NCBI RefSeq assembly: GCF_035998295.1
Contig: NZ_DASYHS010000231.1
Coordinates: 1-5,383 of the forward strand
DNA length: 5,383 bases
Reading direction: 5' to 3'
DNA from: DASYHS01 sp035998295
Lineage (GTDB): Bacteria; Pseudomonadota; Alphaproteobacteria; Azospirillales; Azospirillaceae
Under the pieces are notes generated by a model, which did not search any database, had not been told where the DNA came from, and saw only the letters and a list, made by a program, of their open reading frames with translations. Shown here piece after piece: positions 1 to 5,261 of the stretch. The position numbers were made by a program, and so were the translations under genes. The first letter of the stretch is position 1. Each line of letters opens with the position of its first letter.

Positions 1-1
1 C

Positions 2-622
2 GGCGGGCGCATGGTGGTGCAGATCACGACCGAGGCCGTGGGCCGCTACGCGCCGGACGAACAGATGGCGGTGGTCCGGGCGGCCAGGCCCGAGGCGGTG
101 TCGCTGGCGCTGCGCGAGCTGGCGCCCGCCCCGGACGCGGAGCCGGCGTTCCTCGACTTCATGGCCTGGATGCGGTCCGAACGCATCGCGGCGCAGGTGA
201 TCCTGTACGACCGCACCGACCGCGACCGGCTGGCCGGCCTCGCGCGGGCGGGACTGCTGCCGGAAGGCGGCTGGACCGTGCTCTACGTGCTCGGCCGCTA
301 TGCGGCCGGCCAGCGCTCCGAGCCGCGGGACCTGTTCGGCTTCCTCGACGAGGACGGCCGGTCGCCCTTCCCGGACTGGATGGCCTGCGCCTTCGGCCCG
401 GCGGAAGTGCGGTGCCTGACGCTGGCGGCCCTGCTGGGCGGCGACGTGCGCACCGGGTTCGAGAACAACCTCCACCTCCCCGACGGCGGCATCGCGCCCG
501 ACAATGCCACGCTGGTCGCCAACCTCGCCACCGCCCTAGGCGCGTTGGGCACCACCCTCGCCGATGCCGACGACGTCCGCGAGCGCTGGCTGGGGCCGGT
601 CCAGCCGACCATCCGGGACTGA
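2..622 (+). CDS. Beta-keto acid cleavage enzyme (BKACE, DUF849), C-terminal part
   Basis: This is the C-terminal two thirds of a BKACE-family protein. Family members are Zn-dependent cytoplasmic enzymes that condense a beta-keto acid with acetyl-CoA and cleave it to acetoacetate plus a CoA ester; the type member acts on 3-keto-5-aminohexanoate in lysine fermentation. The frame is open from the window edge (Gly-Gly-Arg before the first ATG at 11). That ATG is internal, because the conserved strand VVQITTEAVGRY follows it at once. About 206 residues are visible of a usual 270-310, so the N-terminal His-x-His zinc ligands lie outside. The family-typical segment PEAVSLALREL is at residues 27-37 counted from the ATG, and the signature GGDVRTGFENNLHLPDG is at 143-159. 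Its Glu151 is probably the remaining zinc ligand. The substrate cannot be read from this part. Family assignment is fairly secure; the exact reaction is not. Confidence 0.88.
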   Translation, partial: GGRMVVQITTEAVGRYAPDEQMAVVRAARPEAVSLALRELAPAPDAEPAFLDFMAWMRSERIAAQVILYDRTDRDRLAGLARAGLLPEGGWTVLYVLGRYAAGQRSEPRDLFGFLDEDGRSPFPDWMACAFGPAEVRCLTLAALLGGDVRTGFENNLHLPDGGIAPDNATLVANLATALGALGTTLADADDVRERWLGPVQPTIRD

Positions 623-628
623 CGCGGC

Positions 629-645
629 GCGAGGCCACGCCTCGC
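629..645 (+). terminator. Weak hairpin after the BKACE stop codon
   Basis: A perfect 7-bp stem (GCGAGGC, loop CAC, GCCTCGC) starts seven bases after the TGA at 620-622. No T-run follows it, so it is not a canonical intrinsic terminator. It could slow polymerase or protect the mRNA 3' end, or be chance in GC-rich DNA. Confidence 0.3.
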
Positions 646-660
646 CAAACTGCCTCCTTC

Positions 661-700
661 GTGCTAAATCCTTCGGGGAAACTGCACCAGAAGGATGCAC
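661..700 (+). promoter_or_regulatory. Hairpin masking the ribosome binding site of the small Pro/Ala-rich gene
   Basis: GTGC at 661-664 plus ATCCTTC at 668-674 are exactly complementary to GAAGGAT at 690-696 plus GCAC at 697-700. This gives 11 base pairs with a TAA bulge (665-667) on one side and a 15-base loop (675-689). The 3' arm contains the Shine-Dalgarno sequence AGAAGGA (689-695), nine bases before the ATG at 705. If the RNA starts upstream of 661, this fold would hide the ribosome binding site. The same bases could instead be a DNA operator. The pairing is seen directly; a regulatory role is inference. Confidence 0.5.
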
Positions 701-704
701 AGAC

Positions 705-899
705 ATGATCTCGGCGAACGCGATCAGCCTCTATTCCCCGGCCGCCCCCGTGCAGGCGCCGGTCAAGCCGGCGGCAACGCCCCAGCCCGCGGCCACCCCG
801 CAGCCTGCAGCCGCGACGGAGGTCCAGACCCGCGACGCCGTCCAGGCCGGCGCCGCGCCTTCCGGCAGCCGCGGGACGCAGCTCGACATCAGGGTCTGA
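705..899 (+). CDS. Small Pro/Ala-rich protein of unknown function (64 aa)
   Basis: I do not recognise this protein. It is 64 residues long and starts at an ATG with a good Shine-Dalgarno (AGAAGGA, 689-695, nine-base spacing). The N-terminus (MISANAISLYSP) is followed by a low-complexity Pro/Ala segment (residues 12-37) with a tandem AATPQP repeat at 23-34. Then comes a more polar tail ending in RGTQLDIRV. There is no signal peptide, membrane helix or Cys/His cluster, so it is probably cytoplasmic and mostly disordered. It lies 82 bases after the BKACE gene on the same strand, and its last 11 bases overlap the end of the convergent kinase gene. Support for a real gene is the ribosome binding site and the fact that it fills the gap up to the kinase. 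Against it are the low complexity and the GC-rich setting, where chance frames are common. Confidence 0.55.
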   Translation: MISANAISLYSPAAPVQAPVKPAATPQPAATPQPAAATEVQTRDAVQAGAAPSGSRGTQLDIRV

Positions 900-2373
900 C
901 CGCCGCCCCCGGAGGCTCGCAGACGCGCGCCAGGACGCGGCGCAGGTCGTTCGGCGCCACCGGCTTGTGCAGCAGGCTGAAGCCGGCGCACCGCGCCTCG
1001 GCCGCCCGCTCCGGCGCCGTGTCCCCGGTCAGGACGATGCCCGGGACCTGATCGCCGCACAGGTTGCGCACCCGGCGGATCACGTCGGCGCCCGAGCCTT
1101 CGCCCTGGAGCCGGTAGTCGGCCAGGACGGCGTCGGGACGGACGGCGCCGCCCTGCACGAGCCCTGCCGCCTCCTCGCAGGACCGCGCGGCGAGCACGTC
1201 GTACCCCCAGCCTTCGAGCAGCATGCACATGCCGTCGAGCACGGCCTGCTCGTCGTCGACCACCACGATCAGGCCGCGATGGGCGGGGGGCGGCTCCTCG
1301 ACACGGGCCGGGGCCGGAGCCGGGGCCGGCGCGCGCCGGGGCGCCAGCGGCACCTCGACCGTGAAGACGGATCCCCGTCCCGGCTCCGAACGGACGCCGG
1401 TCGCATGCCCGAGCAGACGGCAGAGGCGGCGCACGGTCGCAAGCCCGAGGCCCAGCCCCTGCCCCCGGGTGCCGGGAGACTGCGTGTTCACCTGGTGGAA
1501 CTCGTCGAACACCGCCTCCAGCTCCCCCTCGGGAATGCCGATGCCGGTATCGACGACCTGGATCGACAGGCCGCCCCGGCGCTGCCGGCAGCCGACCAGG
1601 ACGCGCCCGCCCGGCGTGTAGCGCAACGCGTTCTCGATCAGGTTGCGCAGGATGCGCTCGAGCAGGGCCGGGTCGCTGCGCACCCAGGCGTCGCAGGCCA
1701 CCAGCTTCAGCTCGAGCCCCTTGGCCCGGGCCCGAAGCGCGTATTCGGCGCCGAGGCGCTCGATCAGCGGCCCGATCGGGAACTCGGACGGCCGGGGCCG
1801 GACGACGCCGGCATCGAGCCGCGAGATGTCGAGCAGACCGTCCAGCAGCTGGCGCAGGGCGTCCAGCGCCTCGTTCATGTTGGCCACGAGGACGGCGGCC
1901 GGATGCCCCCGGAGCCGTTCGGACAGGCCGGCCGAGAACAGCAGCAGCGACTGCACGGGCTGGCGCAGGTCGTGGCTCGCGGCCGCGAGGAACTTGGACT
2001 TGGTCAGGTTGGCGCGTTCCGCCTCGGCCCGGGCGGCTTCCGCCTCGTCGCGCGCCGCCCGCAACGCCTCCTCGGCCTGGCGGCGGTGCGTCGCGTCGCG
2101 CAGGATGCAGGTGAAGAACCGCTGTTCGCCGTCGTGCCAGTCCGCCACCGACAGTTCCAGCGGCACCGCCGACCCGTCCGAGCGGCGGCCTTCGACTTCC
2201 CGCCCGAAGCACGCCGAAGGCGGGCCCGGCTCGCCGGGCAGCAGCACGTCGATCCGGTCGCCGATCAGGGCGCCCGCCGAGGAACCGAAGATGCGCTCGG
2301 TCGACCGGTTGCAGGAGCGGATGAGGCCCGACTGGTCGACCAGCACCATCGCGTCCGCGGCCGTGTCGACGAT
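889..2373 (-). CDS. Kinase and receiver half of hybrid histidine kinase (PAS-HisKA-HATPase-REC)
   Basis: This frame holds the rest of the kinase; numbering here is from the first in-frame ATG at 2349. The second PAS domain (start to about 85) ends in FTCILRDATHRRQAEEALR, followed by a coiled-coil linker (about 88-118). The HisKA H-box FLAAASHDLRQPVQSL carries the phospho-accepting His126. The HATPase has an N-box (NLIENALRYTP, Asn236/Asn240), G1 DTGIGIP (267-273), F-box FDEFHQV and G2 GQGLGLGLA (296-304). An Ala-Pro repeat hinge (about 339-355) leads to a receiver with acidic pair Asp365/Asp366, phospho-acceptor Asp411, Thr441 and Lys462. All catalytic residues are present. The DLRQP H-box followed by a C-terminal REC resembles the NahK/ErcS' type of hybrid kinase. 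The ATG at 2349 has no visible ribosome binding site and would split the PAS domain, so independent translation is unlikely. Confidence 0.88.
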   Translation of the reverse strand: MVDTAADAMVLVDQSGLIRSCNRSTERIFGSSAGALIGDRIDVLLPGEPGPPSACFGREVEGRRSDGSAVPLELSVADWHDGEQRFFTCILRDATHRRQAEEALRAARDEAEAARAEAERANLTKSKFLAAASHDLRQPVQSLLLFSAGLSERLRGHPAAVLVANMNEALDALRQLLDGLLDISRLDAGVVRPRPSEFPIGPLIERLGAEYALRARAKGLELKLVACDAWVRSDPALLERILRNLIENALRYTPGGRVLVGCRQRRGGLSIQVVDTGIGIPEGELEAVFDEFHQVNTQSPGTRGQGLGLGLATVRRLCRLLGHATGVRSEPGRGSVFTVEVPLAPRRAPAPAPAPARVEEPPPAHRGLIVVVDDEQAVLDGMCMLLEGWGYDVLAARSCEEAAGLVQGGAVRPDAVLADYRLQGEGSGADVIRRVRNLCGDQVPGIVLTGDTAPERAAEARCAGFSLLHKPVAPNDLRRVLARVCEPPGAAVRP

Positions 2374-2380
2374 GGGCCCT
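2374..2380 (-). other. Frameshift site in the kinase gene
   Basis: On the minus strand the bases are AGGGCCC followed by ATCGTCGAC. The upstream frame needs AGG GCC ATC, so one C (or one G in the GGG run) is surplus. The short GGGCCC run suits slippage during replication, or a base-calling or assembly error. No classical slippery heptamer or downstream pseudoknot was recognised. Confidence 0.8.
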
Positions 2381-3835
2381 GTGGCGGGCCTCCGCCCGCC
2401 GGATCTCGCGTTCCTGCGCCTTGCGGGCCGAGATGTCCTGGAGGTGGATCGCCAGCCCCTCCCGGGTGGGAAAGGCGCGGACGGCGAACCAGACGCCGGT
2501 GGCGCCGGAGAACGCCTCGAACTCCGTCGGCCGCTGGATCGACACCGCGGCGCGGTACCGCCGCTCGAAGGCGGTCCCGTCCATCTCGGGGAAGGCCTCC
2601 CACAGCAGGGCCCCGGGGGCGGCGCGGCAGTCGCCGAAGAACAGCCGGGCGCGGTCGTTCAGGAAGCTGATCCGCCATTCGCCGTCGACCTCGATCACGC
2701 CGTCGGACGTGCTCGCCAGCACCGCCGCCATGCGCCTCTCGGCCTCGTGCGCGGCCTCGCGGATGCGCTCGCGGTCCTCGAGCGCCGCCGCCATGCGGTC
2801 GAATGCCGATCCCAGCATCGCGATCTCGCCGACGTCGCTGCGCAGGTCCGCGCGCGCCGAATAGTCGCCGTCCCGCCAGCGGCCGGCCGCCGCCATCAGC
2901 CGCGAGGCCGGCCGCCGGATGAAATGGTTCACGCCGAGCGACGCCACGGCCAGCATCGCCACAACGTCCAGCAGGGTCAGCAGAAGGCCGCGGCGCGTCG
3001 CGCGGTCGATGACGGAGAATGCCGACGCCTCGTCGATGCCGACCGCGACGAACACCTCGTCCAGGCCGGTGGCGATGGGCGAGAACGCGATCACGCGATC
3101 GACCCCGTCGAGCCCGGTCCGCTCGACCACGCCGCGGTCGGCCGCACCGAGCAGCTCCAGGTAGTCCTGCGGCAGCCGCGCCCCCGCCCATTGCTCCGAG
3201 GCGGGCAGGCGCGCGACGACCGTACCGTCGCGGTCGGCGAACGTCACCGTCGCGTTCTCGGGCAGCGGCATGGCGGCGAAATGGGCCTCGAGCCAGGACA
3301 GGCCGAGCGACGCCGACACCACCCCCGCGACCGAGCCCCCCTCGTCCTGGTAGGGCTTCGCGAAGACGATCGCAGCACTCCCGTCCTCGTTCCGGACGAA
3401 GCGGCTGACGGAGCCCGGCTCCGGGCCGGGGCCGCCGCCCCGCATGGCCCGGCGGAAATCGTCCCGCTCGGCGATCTCCTGCCCGAGCATCCCGGTCGCG
3501 CTGGAGCACAGGACCCGCCCCCGGCGGTCGGTGGCGAGGATGGAGAGGTGCTCGGGCAGGCGCAGCCCGACGCGCTGAAGATAGGCCTGGCAGCCGGCGG
3601 CGTCCCCGGCATGCAGGACGTCCGTTTCGGCCAGGCCGTCTAGCAGGAGATGGATACCCTCGGCGATCCGCTCCTGCTCGCCCTCGATCGACGCCAGCAG
3701 GCGCATGGCGTCCTGGCGCACGCCCTCCTCGGCATCCTGCCGCAGCATCGCGCCGTTGCCGAGATGGGCGGCGATCGAAGGCGACACCGCGAGCACGATC
3801 AGAAGTGCCAGACGTGCACGCAGGCTCGTCACCAT
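2375..3835 (-). CDS. Sensor half of hybrid histidine kinase (TM-dCache-TM-HAMP-PAS)
   Basis: These are the 487 in-frame residues before the frameshift. TM helix 1 is about residues 9-25, directly after the basic start MVTSLRAR. The periplasmic region (about 27-280) resembles a double Cache (PDC) sensor: LATDRRGRVLCSS then GQEIAERDDFRRAM, IVFAKPYQDEGGSVAGVVSA and FADRDGTVVARL. TM helix 2 is about 282-304, followed by HAMP (about 305-357, ending GSAFDRMAAALEDRE) and a PAS domain (about 367-470). Residues 471-487 begin the linker to a second PAS domain. I chose the ATG at 3835 because the membrane helix follows at the usual distance. An in-frame ATG at 3901 would add 22 residues and overlap the RHH gene by 17 bases. 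Without the frameshift correction, the frame runs on to 731 as Arg/Pro/Ala-rich nonsense. The ligand cannot be predicted. Confidence 0.85.
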
Positions 3836-3884
3836 CCCGCGCAGACCGGCCCGGAGCGGCCGTGCCCGCGCGACGCCGCACCCA

Positions 3885-4148
3885 TCAGTCGGCGCCAGCA
3901 TCCCGGTACAGCCGGGAGCGGAGCTGGGCCGCGACCGCCCGCCGGTCGACCAGCTCCATCTCGTCGACGTCGACGATGCCGGCCTGCTTCAGGGCACGCA
4001 GAAGCAGCCCGCGGAGGGTCACGCCCTCCGACTCGGCGCGGCGGCGGATCGCCCGCTTCAGGTTCGGCGGCACCATGATCGCGAGCTGGACCTCGCGGTC
4101 GGCCGAGTTGAGCGCGGCGGGCTGCGGAAAGCGTTCGTCGTGGGCCAT
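3885..4148 (-). CDS. Ribbon-helix-helix (RHH) DNA-binding protein, antitoxin/CopG-like (87 aa)
   Basis: A small protein with the RHH pattern: beta strand VQLAIMVP (residues 20-27), helix A (about 28-42, rich in Arg/Lys) and helix B (about 44-58, TLRGLLLRALKQAGI). RHH proteins bind DNA as dimers, inserting the paired strands into the major groove, and usually repress their own promoter. The C-terminal extension (59-87, acidic then VDRRAVAAQLRSRLYRD) could bind a partner, as in antitoxins, but no toxin gene is adjacent. The ATG at 4148 has the Shine-Dalgarno AGGAAG (minus strand 4164-4159, ten-base spacing). Two inverted repeats just upstream are plausible operators. The kinase gene starts 49 bases downstream on the same strand, so the two may form an operon. 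Alternatives are an orphan antitoxin or a ParG-like partition regulator. The fold is likely; the targets are unknown. Confidence 0.78.
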   Translation of the reverse strand: MAHDERFPQPAALNSADREVQLAIMVPPNLKRAIRRRAESEGVTLRGLLLRALKQAGIVDVDEMELVDRRAVAAQLRSRLYRDAGAD

Positions 4149-4161
4149 CTGCTGCAGACTT

Positions 4162-4188
4162 CCTAGGTTCGATGATTCGAACCCTAGG
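4162..4188 (-). promoter_or_regulatory. Imperfect palindrome, probable RHH operator
   Basis: CCTAGGTTCGA (4162-4172) and TCGAACCCTAGG (4177-4188) are inverted copies around a four-base centre (TGAT), with a single extra C in the right arm. The palindrome lies between the putative -10 box and the RHH start codon, where an autorepressor site is expected. In RNA it would form a hairpin whose 3' arm overlaps the first three bases of the AGGAAG ribosome binding site. Confidence 0.55.
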
Positions 4189-4221
4189 CAGTTATAGTTA
4201 AAGAGGTATTAACCATAACTG
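4189..4221 (-). promoter_or_regulatory. AT-rich inverted repeat containing the probable RHH promoter
   Basis: The arms CAGTTATAGTTA (4189-4200) and TAACCATAACTG (4210-4221) match in inverted orientation at 11 of 12 positions around a nine-base spacer. On the minus strand, the right arm offers a weak -35 (TTATGG, 4218-4213) and the left arm a good -10 (TATAAC, 4196-4191) with a 16-base spacer. Transcription would then start near 4184. The AT content stands out sharply from the flanks. A terminator for msrP is less likely, since the stem is AT-rich and no T-run follows it. Confidence 0.5.
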
Positions 4222-4243
4222 GACGCGATCGGCCCCTTGACGC

Positions 4244-5203
4244 TCACATGAACAGCGCCTCGCCCTCCATGCCGGCGTAGAGGCCGGCGACCCACTCGCC
4301 GTAGCCGTTGTAGATCCGGGTTGCCAGCATCTCGTCGGTGCCGAGCATCCGCTCCTGGGCCTGGCTCCAGCGCGGATGGGGGACGTCGGGATTGACGTTG
4401 GCCCAGAACCCGTACTCGCCGGGGCCGACCGTCTCCCAGAAGCTGACCGGCCGCTCCTCGGTGAACGTGAAGCGGGCGAGCGACTTGACCGACTTGAACC
4501 CGTATTTCCACGGGACGGCGAGACGCAGAGGCGCCCCGTTCTGCGGCGGCATGGGCTTGCCGTAGAGGCCGGTGGCGATGAAGGCGAGCTCGTTGGTCGC
4601 CTCGGCCATGGTCAGGCCCTCGACATAGGGCCAGGGATACCAGAACTGCCGCTGGCCGCGCGCCTGGTCCGGGTCCAGGAACGTCTCCATGCGCAGGTAC
4701 TTCGCCGAACCGAGGGGACGGGCGAACTCGACCAGGCTGCGCAGCGGGAACCCGCTCCAGGGCACGGCCATCGCCCAGGCCTCGACGCAGCGGTGACGGT
4801 ACAGCCGCTCCTCGACCGGCATCGCCTTGAGCAGCTCGTCGAAGCCGACCTCGCGCTCCTGCTCGACCAGCCCGTCGAACCGCACCGTCCAGGGGCTGAC
4901 CTTCAGGTTCTGGGCCTGGCGCCAGATGTTCTTCTGCGAGCCGAACTCGTAGAAATTGTTGTAGGTCGTCACCAGCTGCTCGTCGGTGAGCGGGCGGTCG
5001 AGCGTGAACTCGGGATTGCGCGGCGCGGAAGCGGTGCCGGTGCCTGTGCCCGCGTCCTGCGCCATCGCTGCCATCGGCCCCGCGATCGACGCGAGCCCCA
5101 CGAACCCGGCGGCCTTCAGGAGGCTGCGGCGGTTGAGGAAGACGTGCTCCGGGGTCGCCGCCGATTCGGGCAGTTCCCAGCCATGCCTGCGCCTGATCGG
5201 CAT
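4244..5203 (-). CDS. msrP: Protein-methionine-sulfoxide reductase catalytic subunit MsrP (YedY)
   Basis: MsrP is a periplasmic molybdopterin enzyme that reduces methionine sulfoxide in envelope proteins, taking electrons from the quinone pool through the haem membrane partner MsrQ. The 319-residue length is typical. A Tat signal is clear: NRRSLLK (24-30), hydrophobic stretch GFVGLASIAGPMAAMA (33-48) and likely cleavage after AMA48. The molybdenum-ligating cysteine is Cys139 in YRHRCVEAWAM. Other family segments are NNFYEFGSQK (82-91), PWSGFPLRSL (148-157), WYPWPYVEGLTMAEATNE (188-205), MPPQNGAPLRLAVPWKYGFK (218-237) and PHPRWSQAQER near the C-terminus. The start has a strong Shine-Dalgarno (AAGGAGA, minus strand 5217-5211, seven-base spacing). 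No msrQ follows; the next gene on this strand is the RHH regulator, 95 bases on. The upstream neighbour is a dps-type gene, which suits an oxidative-stress role. Confidence 0.96.
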   Translation of the reverse strand: MPIRRRHGWELPESAATPEHVFLNRRSLLKAAGFVGLASIAGPMAAMAQDAGTGTGTASAPRNPEFTLDRPLTDEQLVTTYNNFYEFGSQKNIWRQAQNLKVSPWTVRFDGLVEQEREVGFDELLKAMPVEERLYRHRCVEAWAMAVPWSGFPLRSLVEFARPLGSAKYLRMETFLDPDQARGQRQFWYPWPYVEGLTMAEATNELAFIATGLYGKPMPPQNGAPLRLAVPWKYGFKSVKSLARFTFTEERPVSFWETVGPGEYGFWANVNPDVPHPRWSQAQERMLGTDEMLATRIYNGYGEWVAGLYAGMEGEALFM

Positions 5204-5230
5204 CGTCGGATCTCCTTCTTGCGCAGCGTC

Positions 5231-5252
5231 GGCCCCGCGCAGCCGCGGGGCC
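5231..5252 (-). terminator. Strong GC hairpin between dps and msrP
   Basis: A perfect 9-bp stem (GGCCCCGCG and CGCGGGGCC) closes a four-base loop ten bases after the dps stop codon. There is no T-run on either side, so it is not textbook rho-independent. In GC-rich alphaproteobacteria such stems can still act as terminators or 3' stabilisers. It would separate or attenuate dps readthrough into msrP. Confidence 0.55.
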
Positions 5253-5261
5253 GTACCGGTG

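Larger units (their letters stand above)
889..3835 (-). pseudogene. Hybrid sensor histidine kinase locus, interrupted by a one-base frameshift
   Basis: Read as one gene, this locus encodes about 981 residues. The order is TM helix, periplasmic dCache-like sensor, TM helix, HAMP, PAS, PAS, HisKA, HATPase and C-terminal receiver (REC). It would sense a signal outside the membrane and inside the cell, autophosphorylate on His and pass phosphate to its own receiver Asp. The frame changes inside the second PAS domain: the minus strand reads CAC AGG GCC C ATC GTC, where dropping one C restores the expected continuation RAIVDTAADAMVLVDQSG. Every domain on each side has intact motifs and there is no other lesion. 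So either the mutation is recent, or it is a sequencing/assembly error, or the frameshift is used deliberately; the first two are more likely. The two halves are described in separate entries. Confidence 0.7.

Noticed and set aside
159..648. Minus-strand frames opposite the BKACE gene
   Set aside because: They are Arg/Pro/Gly-rich with no domain, and the plus-strand protein shows clear family motifs over the same bases.
1305..1340. Tandem GGGGCCGGAGCC-like repeat as a possible regulatory or CRISPR-like repeat
   Set aside because: It encodes the Ala-Pro hinge between the HATPase and receiver domains, so the repeat is explained by the protein.
731..2374. Continuation of the sensor-half reading frame past the frameshift, giving a 1056-residue frame ending at 731
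   Set aside because: After about residue 487 it becomes Arg/Pro/Ala-rich with no domains, while the true kinase motifs continue in a neighbouring frame. It also overlaps the small plus-strand gene.
967..3643. Long plus-strand open frames opposite the kinase (967-2670 and 1643-3643)
   Set aside because: They are antisense shadows of a GC-rich gene: low complexity, no recognisable domains, and no matching ribosome binding sites.
3899..3901. ATG at 3901 as the start of the kinase
   Set aside because: It would place 22 extra polar and basic residues before the membrane helix and has no Shine-Dalgarno. The ATG at 3835 gives the usual short cytoplasmic lead. Translational coupling from the RHH gene remains possible.
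3885..4148. Complete toxin-antitoxin pair
   Set aside because: The RHH protein could be an antitoxin, but no toxin-sized partner lies next to it: upstream is msrP and downstream the kinase.
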